Shown one piece after another: positions 30,111 through 39,170 of a DNA stretch of 39,251 nt. The DNA is taken from the NCBI GenBank assembly GCA_017536635.1, contig JAFXHA010000036.1, positions 1-39,251 on the forward strand, read 5' to 3'. Position 1 is the stretch's first letter, and every line of letters begins with the position of its first letter. Both the position numbers and the translations under genes were made by a program. This DNA comes from Clostridia bacterium. GTDB lineage: Bacteria > Bacillota > Clostridia > Oscillospirales > CAG-272. The notes beneath the pieces were generated by a model that saw nothing but the letters and a program-made list of their open reading frames with translations, did no database searches and was not told where the DNA came from.

Positions 30111-30521
30111 TTATTCCTCGTCCTTAGGCTCCTTTTCAAAAAGCTTCTTGATCTTTGCAACGATATCGGGAGCACGCTCTACGAGATCGGCGATCTGATC
30201 GATGGGATCTGCCTTGATCTTCATTCCTACGTTGATAAAGTCAACGTCGCCGTCCTTGGAGATAACGATAAAGCCCGCGGGAGTAACGGTGAGTCCCGTT
30301 CCGCCGCCGCCACCGAAGTTCTGAGGACGGGGAAGCTCGGTCTTGCCGTTGTAATCAAAGCCGCTTACCGCAACTCCGAGCGACACCTTGGATACGGGGA
30401 TAATGGTAACGCCCTGCTCGGTGGTTATGGGATCGCCTATAATGTTGTCAGCGTCGAACATTGAGCGAATGTTCTCCATAGATGAACGGATTATCTCGGG
30501 AATTCTGTTTTCGTTTGCCAT
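30111..30521 (-). CDS. ytfJ: Spore protein YtfJ (GerW family)
   Basis: A 136-residue protein of the GerW/YtfJ family, tied to sporulation and spore germination. Landmarks: IIRSSMENIRSMFDADNIIGDPI (10-32), VTIIPVSKVSLGVAVSGFDY and the glycine run FGGGGGTGLTVTPAGFIVI. The C-terminus is a charged helix. No signal peptide. ATG at 30521 behind AAAGGAG. Lies between DUF2953 and dac, as in other spore formers, and is one of the best indications that the host sporulates. Confidence 0.94.
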   Translation of the reverse strand: MANENRIPEIIRSSMENIRSMFDADNIIGDPITTEQGVTIIPVSKVSLGVAVSGFDYNGKTELPRPQNFGGGGGTGLTVTPAGFIVISKDGDVDFINVGMKIKADPIDQIADLVERAPDIVAKIKKLFEKEPKDEE

Positions 30522-30559
30522 AATTTAGGCTCCTTTCAAAAAACGATTTATATTTATGA

Positions 30560-31354
30560 TTAAGATTGATTTGATCTATCGTGATCTTCTGTGTTTTGGG
30601 CGGCTTTTTGCGCTTGCAGCCGTGCTTTCCGCTGCGCCATCTTTTTCTCCAATGCAGCGCGTCTTGCTTTGACGTATGCCTTTTCCTTTGCCTTGCGGAT
30701 GAGCATTTTTAATACAGCTCCTATTGCCGCGGCAAGAAGCGCAAAGATGCTGAAGGAAAAGTGTATTTTTATCTCTGCCGACGGCTCGGTCTTGGAAAAA
30801 TCTGTGTCAAGACGGAATTTTGATTCTCTGGGCAGCTTAAAGTTTTTGGTCTGACCGAGCGTTGCGTAAAGCTGAGAAAGAGCTGCTTGTATCGCGCCGT
30901 AGGCGATAGCCGTCTGAGCGGCATCGGGGGTTGCTACGGTTATGCGCATCACGGCGATCCGCACGTGAAATCTCTTGCCGAATCGACTCAGCGCATCGGT
31001 TGCAAGGGAGGTGATGGAGGTTACGGTGTCGAGTATTTCGGAGAAGCTTTTTTTGCCTTCCTTCTCTTCCTGTGCCTTTTTTTCTTCCTTTTTTGCTTGC
31101 TTTTTTAGCTTTTTGGCTTTTTTCTTTTGCTTTTTCTTTTCAAGCGAAGCAAGTATTTTTGCCGCTTTGCGACGGCTCATTGAATGAGGGCCGCGTTTCT
31201 TTTTCTTCTTTCTGGGAAAGAGCTTTATTCTGACGAAAAGCACTCTTGCGAATGCCTTGAATTCGTCGTCGTAAACAAGTGTTGCGGTCAAGGGGACAAA
31301 TATCAGCAGGGCGAAAAACAGCAGTATACTGCCGATTATTATAAGCGCCGTCAT
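30560..31354 (-). CDS. DUF2953 membrane protein
   Basis: A 264-residue protein with an N-terminal TM helix (about 2-25), a very Lys-rich stretch (about 48-105, with KKKKKRG and repeated K-K-x-K clusters), a DUF2953-like middle region (HVRIAVMRITVATPDAAQTAIAYGAIQAAL, about 128-160) and a second hydrophobic segment (about 205-225). Its fixed place next to ytfJ in Firmicutes suggests a sporulation role, unproven. The lysine stretch is longer than I expect and could bind anionic lipid or nucleic acid. ATG at 31354 behind AAGGAGG. Confidence 0.8.
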   Translation of the reverse strand: MTALIIIGSILLFFALLIFVPLTATLVYDDEFKAFARVLFVRIKLFPRKKKKKRGPHSMSRRKAAKILASLEKKKQKKKAKKLKKQAKKEEKKAQEEKEGKKSFSEILDTVTSITSLATDALSRFGKRFHVRIAVMRITVATPDAAQTAIAYGAIQAALSQLYATLGQTKNFKLPRESKFRLDTDFSKTEPSAEIKIHFSFSIFALLAAAIGAVLKMLIRKAKEKAYVKARRAALEKKMAQRKARLQAQKAAQNTEDHDRSNQS

Positions 31355-31387
31355 AATTTTTCCTCCTTGATCTTTTATTAAGCTTAT

Positions 31388-32020
31388 TTACTCGTCTATC
31401 TCCTCAGCCACTGTTTCTCCCGCCTCGTCGTCGGTGAGATTGCCGTCGATAACGATAAGCGTTTCTTCCTTGGGAGGAAGCAGAGTTTCGGTCGCGGGGA
31501 GCTCTGAGAGCGATTTTAGTCCGAATACGCGCAAAAACTTCTCGGTCGTCGCGTAGAGCATAGGACGTCCGGGGGCGTCAAGTCTTCCGCAAGCCTCAAT
31601 AAGTCCCTTGTCGATGAGCGAGTTCATCGCGTATGACGAATCGACGCCGCGCACCTGATCTACGAACGAGCGCGTCAGGGGCTGGTTGTAAGCGACGATA
31701 GCGAGCACCTCCATTGAAGATGCCGAGAGGTTACCGCCGCGGCGTATGCCGAGCGCCTCTCTTATGTAAGGTGCGTACTGCTCCTTGGTGCAGAATTGAC
31801 AGGTCTCCTCGAACATCAAAAGCAGGATACCGCGCTTTGAATCCTCGCGGTTAAACTCCTCGCTCATATGCTCAATGAGCTTTTTCGTGTTTTTTACGTC
31901 GAGTCCGAGGACCTCTGCGATCTTTTCGTATTTTACGGGATATCCCGCGGCGTAAAGGATCGCTTCTATCGCACCCTCTATGTTTTTGAGTTGATTTATC
32001 TGTTCGGTCATTTCGGTCAT
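31388..32020 (-). CDS. scpB: Segregation and condensation protein B
   Basis: A 210-residue winged-helix subunit of the SMC-ScpAB condensin, which organises and segregates the chromosome. Typical blocks: IEAILYAAGYPVKYEKIAEVL (17-37), ASSMEVLAIVAYNQPLTRSFVDQVRGVDS and DAPGRPMLYATTEKFLRVFGLKSLSELP. The acidic C-terminal tail is usual. Starts 3 bp after the scpA stop. Confidence 0.97.
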   Translation of the reverse strand: MTEMTEQINQLKNIEGAIEAILYAAGYPVKYEKIAEVLGLDVKNTKKLIEHMSEEFNREDSKRGILLLMFEETCQFCTKEQYAPYIREALGIRRGGNLSASSMEVLAIVAYNQPLTRSFVDQVRGVDSSYAMNSLIDKGLIEACGRLDAPGRPMLYATTEKFLRVFGLKSLSELPATETLLPPKEETLIVIDGNLTDDEAGETVAEEIDE

Positions 32021-32023
32021 ATC

Positions 32024-32854
32024 CTATTCCTCAAACATTGAAATTTGTTCGGCCTCTCCGCCATCGTCATGTTGCTCCTCGCCAAAGCCGTATTCGTTGG
32101 GCTCGACGGTTGTATCGTCGGTGTTGAGAATGAATCTCGTGGACGTGCTCAGCAGGGCGTTATCTGTCGTTTCCCCGTCCATATCGGCGATAAGGAGCTT
32201 GCGTATTTTAACCAGCTCAAGCACGCCGAGAAAGGATGCGATAAGGTCGGGGAGAGATGCCTCGTTCATAATAAGATCGTCAAGCGTTGCCACGCCGCGC
32301 GTTTCGAGTGTCTTGATTATCGAGACTATTTTTATCTCAACGGGGATTATCGGCTTGCTTATCATCGGCTTGAACGCCGTCGTCGCCGCCTTTTCAAGCG
32401 CGTTATTGTAGGCGATAATGCGGCGAATAGCTGCGCACAGGTCGGTTACCTCCTGATCGGCAACAAAGGTCTTGTCGACAGATATCTCGTCGGTATCCTT
32501 GACCATTCTGCCGCCGTAGTATGCGTAAAGAGGAGTGAGCTTTGCAACCGCCTCCTTTGCTTGCTGATAGCGGAGCAGGGCGTCGGTAAGCGTTGCTCGG
32601 GGATCCTCCTCGTCCTCCTCGTCGCGAGGCAGGAGCATACGGCTCTTTATGAGCATCAGCTCACTTGCCATAACGATAAACTCCGAGGCGACCTCCATAT
32701 CGAGCTTTTGTGCCTCGGCGATATACTCAACGTACTGGTCGCAGATAAGCGATATCGGAATGTCCGTGATATTGACTTTATTCTTTTGTATTAGCGTCAG
32801 CAGAAGGTCCAGAGGCCCTTCGAACTGATCGAGCCGATATGTTACAGCGTCCAT
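32024..32854 (-). CDS. scpA: Segregation and condensation protein A
   Basis: A 276-residue kleisin that bridges the SMC heads. Family blocks: YRLDQFEGPLDLLLTLIQKNKVNITDIPI (6-34), ASEFIVMASELMLIKSRMLLP, and the C-terminal winged helix FLGVLELVKIRKL. Overlaps nothing and is followed directly by scpB, the standard pair. Confidence 0.97.
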   Translation of the reverse strand: MDAVTYRLDQFEGPLDLLLTLIQKNKVNITDIPISLICDQYVEYIAEAQKLDMEVASEFIVMASELMLIKSRMLLPRDEEDEEDPRATLTDALLRYQQAKEAVAKLTPLYAYYGGRMVKDTDEISVDKTFVADQEVTDLCAAIRRIIAYNNALEKAATTAFKPMISKPIIPVEIKIVSIIKTLETRGVATLDDLIMNEASLPDLIASFLGVLELVKIRKLLIADMDGETTDNALLSTSTRFILNTDDTTVEPNEYGFGEEQHDDGGEAEQISMFEE

Positions 32855-32873
32855 TTGTTAACTCCGAATGTGT

Positions 32874-33545
32874 TTAAAATACTAATCTGAATACAAGCTG
32901 TCTGAAGAGCCCCGACACGAAGTCGATCGGGCCGTCGAGCAGACCGAATACCAGTGCTATCATCAGCGCGATATAGATGTACTGCTCGTACTTCATTATC
33001 TTGAAATAAATATTTGTGGGCAGGAACACGAGGAATATTCTCGAGCCGTCGAAGGGGGGGCAGGGAATGAGGTTGAACACCGCAAGCGTGATGTTGAGAT
33101 TGATTCCCAATATCAAGAATATTTCAAGAAAATAGTAGATATTGACCATCAGCTCGGTCGTGGGCGGGAAAAGATCAAACGCCATATATTCAACTCTGTA
33201 AAGCAGAGCGAAAATGATCGCTAAGATCAGGTTTGAAAGCGGCCCCGCAAGACCCGTGAGAGCCATGTCTCTTTTTGGTTTTTTGAAATATCTCGTGTTT
33301 ACAGGCACGGGCTTTGCCCAGCCGTATCCGCACAAGACCATGCATATAAAGCCTATCGGATCGATGTGCTTTATGGGGTTAAGCGTAAGTCTGCCGAGAT
33401 TTCTTGCCGTGGGGTCGCCGAGCTTATAGGCGACGTAGCCGTGCGCCGTCTCGTGTACCGAGAGAGCGAGAAAAACTATGGGCAGGCTCAGCAGCGTCGA
33501 TATAAGGAATTCCCGAACGCCGCCGGTTATCAATGCGTTTATCAT
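32874..33545 (-). CDS. Site-2 protease family (M50) intramembrane metalloprotease
   Basis: A 223-residue polytopic membrane zinc protease. The motif LSVHETAHGYVAYKLGD has H31, E32 and H35 in a first TM helix; the third ligand motif is NLIPCPPFDGSRIF with the conserved Asp-Gly. Five or six hydrophobic segments are evident. It belongs to the small-size group often encoded beside scpA in Firmicutes. Substrate unknown; relatives cleave membrane-bound regulatory factors. ATG at 33545 behind CGGAG. Confidence 0.93.
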   Translation of the reverse strand: MINALITGGVREFLISTLLSLPIVFLALSVHETAHGYVAYKLGDPTARNLGRLTLNPIKHIDPIGFICMVLCGYGWAKPVPVNTRYFKKPKRDMALTGLAGPLSNLILAIIFALLYRVEYMAFDLFPPTTELMVNIYYFLEIFLILGINLNITLAVFNLIPCPPFDGSRIFLVFLPTNIYFKIMKYEQYIYIALMIALVFGLLDGPIDFVSGLFRQLVFRLVF

Positions 33546-33591
33546 AAAAATCTCCGGTTTGTTTTAAGTTTTGTATAACTCAAAAGGACTA

Positions 33592-34893
33592 TCAGAGCAC
33601 GTCGTTTTTGATTATATCCTCATAGGTCTCGCGTCTTACCGCAACGCGAGCCTTGCCGTCCTTTACAAGTATCACGGGCGGACGGGGAATGCGATTGTAA
33701 TTCGACGCCATAGAGTAGTTGTACGCGCCCGTGGTGAGCACGGCGAGAATATCGCATCTCTGTGCCCTCTGGATATCCATTCCTTCGCCGATAAGGTCGC
33801 CCGATTCACAGCATCTGCCTGCTATCGTTGCTCGGAAGGTAGCGGGATCTGCCGCGCGGTTGGCTATAAGTGCCGTGTACTGCGATTGGTAAAGCGCATA
33901 TCTCGGATTGTCGGGCATACCGCCGTCGACCGAGACGTAATTGCGGAAGCCCTCGATCTCCTTGACCGAGCCTACGGTGTAGAGCGTGATTCCTGCCGCC
34001 GCGACCAGCGAGCGACCGGGCTCGATGAATATTCTGGGAGTCGCTACGCCGTTTTGTTCACAAGCGTGAAGAACGATCTGTGAGATGCCTTCTATCGCTT
34101 CGGCATAGTCTATCTCGCGGTCATACTGCGTATATTTTACGCCAAGGCCGCCGCCGAGATTGAGCTCCTTGATCTCATATCCAAGCTCACGCTTGATGTC
34201 TGCGATAAAGCTTACCATTATCTTCGCAGCGTCCTCAAAGGGCTCGATATCGAATATCTGTGAGCCGATATGGCAATGCAGTCCGACGAGCTCGACACCG
34301 TCAGACTCAATAGCTTTTTTCACTATTTCCATAGCCTGTCCCGTTGCGATCGCGCTGCCGAATTTGGAATCTATATTGCCCGTAACCACCGCCTTGTGAG
34401 TGTGTGGGTCGATGCCGGGGGTGATGCGAAGAAGTATTCTTTGCTTTATGCCGCGAGAGGCCGCCGCGCAAGAGAGTGCGCCGAGCTCCTCGACGTTGTC
34501 GACAACGAAGGTTCCAACGCCCATATCGAGCGCGTCGGAGATGTCCTTATCGGTCTTATTGTTGCCGTGGAAAAATATTCTCTCGGCAGGAAATCCCGCC
34601 GCTCTTGCCGTGTAGAGCTCTCCGCCCGACACGCAGTCGATGCCAAGACCTTCCTCAGCGGCGATCCTGTACATCTGCGCAAAGCAGAGCGCCTTGGAGG
34701 CGTAAAGGGGATAGGACTGCTCGCCGAAATGCTTTTGTACCGCGTTTCTGTAAGTGCGGCAGCTTGCTCTGACGACGTCCTCGTCGATTATATAGGCGGG
34801 CGTGCCGAACTGATTGGCAAGCTCCACCGTGTCAAGCCCGCCGATCGTAAGATGGCCGAGCTCGTTTACCTGAAGGTGTTCGTAAAGTATCAT
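33592..34893 (-). CDS. lysA: Diaminopimelate decarboxylase
   Basis: A 433-residue PLP enzyme that converts meso-diaminopimelate to lysine, the last step of lysine synthesis. The PLP lysine is K67 in YPLYASKAL; HCHIGSQ, LNLGGGLGV, EPGRSLVA and CCESGDLIGEG supply cofactor and substrate contacts. Full length. Indicates a diaminopimelate pathway, in line with DAP-type peptidoglycan. ATG at 34893 behind CGGAG. No lysine riboswitch or T-box lies upstream; it follows the phosphatase by 21 bp. Confidence 0.97.
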   Translation of the reverse strand: MILYEHLQVNELGHLTIGGLDTVELANQFGTPAYIIDEDVVRASCRTYRNAVQKHFGEQSYPLYASKALCFAQMYRIAAEEGLGIDCVSGGELYTARAAGFPAERIFFHGNNKTDKDISDALDMGVGTFVVDNVEELGALSCAAASRGIKQRILLRITPGIDPHTHKAVVTGNIDSKFGSAIATGQAMEIVKKAIESDGVELVGLHCHIGSQIFDIEPFEDAAKIMVSFIADIKRELGYEIKELNLGGGLGVKYTQYDREIDYAEAIEGISQIVLHACEQNGVATPRIFIEPGRSLVAAAGITLYTVGSVKEIEGFRNYVSVDGGMPDNPRYALYQSQYTALIANRAADPATFRATIAGRCCESGDLIGEGMDIQRAQRCDILAVLTTGAYNYSMASNYNRIPRPPVILVKDGKARVAVRRETYEDIIKNDVL

Positions 34894-34914
34894 TTGCTGT
34901 TTTTCTCCGTGAAA

Positions 34915-35562
34915 TTATGCGCGTATCTTGGCAGGTACCTCGGTAGCAAGCTCTCCGAGATAGCCGTTTATGTTGCTCTGCTCTATTGTCGCCTTGCCGT
35001 TTTCGTAAATAAAGACGTTGGTCGCCGCGTTTCCGCAGAAGGAAACGTCTGCCATTCGCTCCGCTTCGTATCCCATAGCAAAGCAGTTAACTGCGCGCAC
35101 AGGTGTGGCGTGGGTGGCGATAAGTATGGTCTTGCCGTCGTTTTCCTCGGCTATTTTGCATACGTAAGCGTTAACTCTTTCGTAAAGCTCTGCAACCGAC
35201 TCGCCGCCTGTGCAGCGCGCGTTTGAAAAGTCGTGCATCCAGTCGTTAAAATCCTTGGGAAACCGCTCTTTGATCTGATCGAAGGACAGACTTTCCCACT
35301 CGCCCGCAAATATCTCGCGGAGCTCCTTTGCGGGTGTTATCTCAAGCCCGAGAGCCTTGGCTGTGGGGACTGCCGTGTTGTACGCACGGAGCAGATCGCT
35401 CGCGTATATTTTGTCTATCTTTTCATTCTCAAGCAGGTATCCTGCCGCGAGCTCTGCCTGACGGTGTCCGAGCTCGGTAAGGTCGAAGTCGGAGTGTCCC
35501 GCAAATTTTCCTATGAAGTTTGCGATGCTCTGTCCGTGTCTTATAAGTATTATCCTTGTCAT
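34915..35562 (-). CDS. Histidine phosphatase (phosphoglycerate mutase-like) family protein
   Basis: A 215-residue branch-1 histidine phosphatase. The phospho-acceptor motif is ILIRHGQSIAN (4-14) with H8; GHRQAELAAGYL, YASDLLRAYNTA, the acidic EWESLS segment and LIATHATPVRAVN (second His) follow. Reactions in this family range from metabolite phosphatase to mutase; the substrate cannot be told. ATG at 35562 behind AAGGGGTGG, 13 bp after engB. Confidence 0.92.
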   Translation of the reverse strand: MTRIILIRHGQSIANFIGKFAGHSDFDLTELGHRQAELAAGYLLENEKIDKIYASDLLRAYNTAVPTAKALGLEITPAKELREIFAGEWESLSFDQIKERFPKDFNDWMHDFSNARCTGGESVAELYERVNAYVCKIAEENDGKTILIATHATPVRAVNCFAMGYEAERMADVSFCGNAATNVFIYENGKATIEQSNINGYLGELATEVPAKIRA

Positions 35563-35575
35563 AAAGCCACCCCTT

Positions 35576-36175
35576 TTATACTCTTACATACGAGAGGATC
35601 GCGCGCCAGAGCTCGTCCTTTCCCACGTTTTTGAGCGACGAGAATGCTATTACGTCAACGCCATCTGCGAGCGGATGAGCCGCTATTGCCTCGAGATTGT
35701 TCTTCTTTTCAGTGGCGTTGAGCTTATCTGTCTTGGTAGCGACGATGATAAAGGGTATCTGAGCCTCTCTCATAAAGGACATCATCATCTCGTCGTCTGC
35801 CGTCGGGCCTACGCGGCTGTCAATAAGCTGAATGACCGCCTGAAGCCTGTCGATGTTAGCGTTGTCGGTAAAATATCCGTCGGTGAGCGCCGACCATTTT
35901 TTCTTGTCCTCGGGACTTCTTTTTGCAAATCCGTAGCCGGGAAGGTCAACGAGGTAGAGCTTTTTGTCGACCTCGTAAAAGTTTATGGTTATCGTCTTTC
36001 CGGGAGATGAGCTGACTCGCGCCAGCGATTTTCTGCCGAGAAGCGTATTTATCAGAGAGCTTTTGCCGACGTTCGAGCGGCCCGAGAAGGCGATCTGCGG
36101 CTTTGAATCTCTCGGAAACTGCTTGGGCAGTCCCGCGGTTACCTTAAGTACCGTGTTTTGTGTGTTTAAAGGCAT
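35576..36175 (-). CDS. engB: Ribosome biogenesis GTPase EngB (YsxC/YihA)
   Basis: A 199-residue GTPase needed for 50S ribosomal subunit assembly. G1 is GRSNVGKSSLINTLL, G3 is DLPGYG, G4 is TKTDK, and FSSLK follows as G5. The start is the ATG at 36175, behind ACGGAGA; a longer in-frame ATG at 36214 has no ribosome-binding site. It follows lon, as in Bacillus (lonA-ysxC), but with a 200-bp repeat-containing gap. Confidence 0.96.
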   Translation of the reverse strand: MPLNTQNTVLKVTAGLPKQFPRDSKPQIAFSGRSNVGKSSLINTLLGRKSLARVSSSPGKTITINFYEVDKKLYLVDLPGYGFAKRSPEDKKKWSALTDGYFTDNANIDRLQAVIQLIDSRVGPTADDEMMMSFMREAQIPFIIVATKTDKLNATEKKNNLEAIAAHPLADGVDVIAFSSLKNVGKDELWRAILSYVRV

Positions 36176-36251
36176 TTTTATCTCCGTTTTGATATTGTAG
36201 TCTTTAGTGTACATAACCTATCGCCTAAGCGGTTGAAAAAACGGTTCATCC

Positions 36252-36350
36252 AAAGGCTCTCCTTGGGGAGAGCTCCCGCTTTGGCGGGTGAGAGGGGCGT
36301 TTAAACCCTCTCCGTCGGCTGCGCCGACACCTCTCCCAAAAGGAGAGGCT
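36252..36350. repeat. Multi-hairpin palindromic intergenic element between engB and lon
   Basis: About 100 nt bounded by AGGCTCTCC and GGAGAGGCT. Inside are CTCTCC/GGAGAG, CCCGC/GCGGG (36275-36288), GAGAGGG/CCCTCTC and GTCGGC/GCCGAC hairpins in series. Similar elements are scattered through gut Clostridia genomes as I recall. It has no ORF and could end lon transcription or process the lon-engB mRNA. Confidence 0.75.
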
Positions 36351-36380
36351 ATTATGTTTTTTCAATGACGATAATGATTA

Positions 36381-38807
36381 TTATCTTATGATCCTTGCGG
36401 CAGGACGCGAGCTTGTCGCTCTGATCGTTGTGCTTTCGATCACATCGGTTTCTTTTTCGTCCCGTGCCTCTTCTCGTGTGTTCTGGCAGAGAGCGTGCTT
36501 GAGCACGTCGGAAGCATCGCGGCAAGCGATAAAGGTAAGGTTTCCCTTAACTATGGGATCGATATCCTCGAGATCCTTTACGTTATCCTCGGGAATGAGT
36601 ACGGTCTTTACTCCCGCGCTGTACGCCGCCATAGTCTTTTCCTTGAGACCGCCGATGGCGAGCACCTTGCCGCGAAGCGAGACCTCACCCGTCATAGCAA
36701 CGTCGCGCTTGACGCGTCTGCCTGAGAGCGCGCTGATCAGCGCCGTAACTATTGTAACGCCTGCCGACGGGCCGTCCTTGGGAACTGCGCCCTCGGGGAA
36801 GTGGATATGTATATCCTTGTCCTTATAGAAGCTCGGATCAATGCCGTACTGCGAAGCGACCATACGCACGTAGCTGACGGCGGTACGAGCCGATTCCTTC
36901 ATTACGTCGCCGAGCGAGCCGGTAAGCTCTATCTTGCCCGTTCCGTCGAGGATCGCGACCTCTACGCGAAGCATATCGCCGCCGACCTCTGTCCACGCAA
37001 GTCCGTTTACAACGCCGATCTCGTCATCTGCCGATATTCTTTCGGGCAGACGCTTTCTCGCGCCCAGATAATCGGGCAGATCCTTTGCGTCGATCTTTAT
37101 TTTCTTGGCATTATCCCCCTGCTCAACAAGCCTTCTTGCCGCTTTTCTGATGACCGAAGCGATCGAGCGCTCAAGATTTCGAACACCCGCCTCGCGAGTG
37201 TAGAAATCTATCATCTCGACAAGTGCCGCGTCCGTGATCGCAAGCTTGCGCGACGAAAGTCCGTGGCGCTTCAGCTGCTTGGGGATAAGATGATTCTTTG
37301 CTATCGCTATCTTTTCGCTCTTGGTATAGCTTCCGAGCTCAATGACCTCCATTCTGTCTATGAGCGGACGCGGAACCGTGGAAAGAGTATTTGCGGTCGC
37401 GATAAAGATACAGTCGGAAAGGTCGAAGGGAAGCTCTACGAAATGGTCTCTGAATGCCTTGTTCTGCTCGGCGTCAAGCACCTCGAGCAGTGCTGACGAC
37501 GGGTCTCCCTGAATGCTCGACGAAAGCTTATCTATCTCATCGAGAAGGATCAGGGGATTTCTGACCTTGGCCTGCGTGAGCGCGGCGATTATTCTGCCCG
37601 GCATCGCGCCGATATAGGTTTTTCTGTGTCCTCTGATATCAGCCTCGTCGCGTACTCCGCCAAGAGATACGCGCACGTACTTGCGGTTGAGCGCTCTTGC
37701 GACCGACGCGCCGATAGAGGTCTTGCCCACGCCGGGAGGGCCGACGAGGCATATGATCTGGTTGCCGAGTGAAGGGTTGAGCTGCTTGACGGCAAGAAAT
37801 TCAAGGATCCTGTCCTTGACCTTGTCGAGTCCGTCGTGATCCTCGTTAAGTATCCTTTCGGCGACCTTTACGTTTATTCTGTCCTTGGTCTGCGCGGTCC
37901 ACGGCACCTCAAGGCAGGTGTCGAGGTAGGAGCGAATGACGGTTGCCTCTGACGAGCCGAATGGCGTTTTGGACATTCTGTCAACTTCCTTGAGCAGCTT
38001 TTCCTCGACCTCTTGCGGAAGCTTAGCCTTTTCTATCTTTTCAAGATATTCCTCTACCTCGCCCGTCTCTCCGAGCTCGTTCTGTATAACTCTTATCTGC
38101 TCGCGCAGGTAAAAATCCTTCTGATTCTGATTGAGGTTTGCGCGCACCTGCTTGTGAATATTCAGCTCACATTCAAGCAGCATTACCTCCTCATTTATAA
38201 GCGTGATGAGAAGCTCCACGCGCTTTGTGGGGTTGTAGCATTCGAGCACCTTCTGCTTGTCGCCGTGCTTTACAAGAATGTTTGCGGCGATAAAATCTGC
38301 CAAAAGTGCCGGATTTTTGATGCTCTTTGCGGTGAGCAGTATCTTGTCGCTGACCGAGGGAAGCAGGGAAGTGAGCTTTTCAATTTCGGTAAGCATCGCG
38401 CGGCAATGAGCCTGCGAGCGCACACTGTCCTCGTCGGATACCGATACCGTCTTGCAGATAAGATCGGCGGTGATGTAATCGGCAAAGGAATTGTAAGACA
38501 CCGCCGTAGCTCTCGAAAAGCCCTCTGCTATGATGCGAACCGATCCGTCCGCCGTCTTTACCGACTGCTTGATCTTTGATACCGTTCCGACGGAGAAAAG
38601 ATTTGATATCTCGGTCGTGGGCGTGTCGATGTTTTTGCACGCACATACGAACACGAAGGAATCGGTGTCAAATGCCGCCTCTGCGGCGCGCAGAGAAAGC
38701 TCGTCGTCTATTTCAAAATTCAGCGTCGACGCCGGAAATGCTACCGCACCTCGAAGCGCGATAACGGGAAGCGTCAGCTGCTCTATTTTTTCTATGTATC
38801 TTGGCAT
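36381..38807 (-). CDS. lon: ATP-dependent Lon protease
   Basis: An 808-residue AAA+ serine protease that degrades misfolded and regulatory proteins in the cytoplasm. An N-terminal LON substrate domain (about 10-200) and coiled coil lead to the AAA+ module with Walker A GPPGVGKTS (K362), Walker B LILLDEIDKL and IFIATAN. The proteolytic domain has PKDGPSAGVT with S681 and the Lys of GKVLAIGGLKEK. A C-terminal tail of about 30 residues (KETDVIESTTIRATSSRPAARIIR) goes beyond the usual end. ATG at 38807 behind AAAGGA. No CIRCE or CtsR box seen upstream. Confidence 0.97.
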   Translation of the reverse strand: MPRYIEKIEQLTLPVIALRGAVAFPASTLNFEIDDELSLRAAEAAFDTDSFVFVCACKNIDTPTTEISNLFSVGTVSKIKQSVKTADGSVRIIAEGFSRATAVSYNSFADYITADLICKTVSVSDEDSVRSQAHCRAMLTEIEKLTSLLPSVSDKILLTAKSIKNPALLADFIAANILVKHGDKQKVLECYNPTKRVELLITLINEEVMLLECELNIHKQVRANLNQNQKDFYLREQIRVIQNELGETGEVEEYLEKIEKAKLPQEVEEKLLKEVDRMSKTPFGSSEATVIRSYLDTCLEVPWTAQTKDRINVKVAERILNEDHDGLDKVKDRILEFLAVKQLNPSLGNQIICLVGPPGVGKTSIGASVARALNRKYVRVSLGGVRDEADIRGHRKTYIGAMPGRIIAALTQAKVRNPLILLDEIDKLSSSIQGDPSSALLEVLDAEQNKAFRDHFVELPFDLSDCIFIATANTLSTVPRPLIDRMEVIELGSYTKSEKIAIAKNHLIPKQLKRHGLSSRKLAITDAALVEMIDFYTREAGVRNLERSIASVIRKAARRLVEQGDNAKKIKIDAKDLPDYLGARKRLPERISADDEIGVVNGLAWTEVGGDMLRVEVAILDGTGKIELTGSLGDVMKESARTAVSYVRMVASQYGIDPSFYKDKDIHIHFPEGAVPKDGPSAGVTIVTALISALSGRRVKRDVAMTGEVSLRGKVLAIGGLKEKTMAAYSAGVKTVLIPEDNVKDLEDIDPIVKGNLTFIACRDASDVLKHALCQNTREEARDEKETDVIESTTIRATSSRPAARIIR

Positions 38808-38904
38808 TGCTTTTTCCTTTCAATAGGGGTTATATATTAACGTTTTTAGTCGAAAAACTCAAAAAATGCGCGAATTAAAGCTCTAAAAGCCTACAATTCA
38901 TTAT

Positions 38905-38933
38905 ATTATATCATAAAACCGTCCCCATTTCCA
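38905..38933 (-). promoter_or_regulatory. Probable lon promoter
   Basis: On the minus strand TGGAAA (38928-38933), 17 bp, TATAAT (38905-38910); another TATAAT overlaps at 38900-38905. The gap 38808-39251 holds this promoter, the 150-nt repeat and a second hairpin element. Confidence 0.5.
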
Positions 38934-38990
38934 TACTTTCAGCAAATATTTAAAAATTTATTCAATTTTTTTGTGTTACTTTTCTTTTGA

Positions 38991-39140
38991 GTTACTTTCT
39001 TTGAAAAGAAAGTAACCAAAGAAACTTCCCACAAGATAGGACTTGTGGACATATCACTCGAAATAACGTGCATCGTTATCGGTAATTTATTGAATTTATA
39101 AGGTAAAAACCCGTCGGACACTACGTACCGACGGGTTTTG
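38991..39140 (+). repeat. 150-nt multi-hairpin dispersed repeat, copy 2
   Basis: Same 150-nt element as 4371-4520. All four hairpins are intact here: GTTACTTTCTTT/AAAGAAAGTAAC, CCACAAG/CTTGTGG (39029-39048), ATAACG/CGTTAT and CCCGTCGG/CCGACGGG with TTTT. A partial duplication of the first arm lies just before it (about 38974-38990). Confidence 0.88.
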
Positions 39141-39170
39141 ATTGTATTAGGGATAAAACATATCTCTATT

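Noticed and set aside
36176..36214. Longer engB start (13 extra codons)
   Set aside because: No ribosome-binding site before it, while the inner ATG at 36175 has ACGGAGA at the right distance.
38808..38990. CIRCE or CtsR heat-shock operators upstream of lon
   Set aside because: No GAGTGCTAA-type inverted repeat and no tandem GGTCAAA heptads are present.
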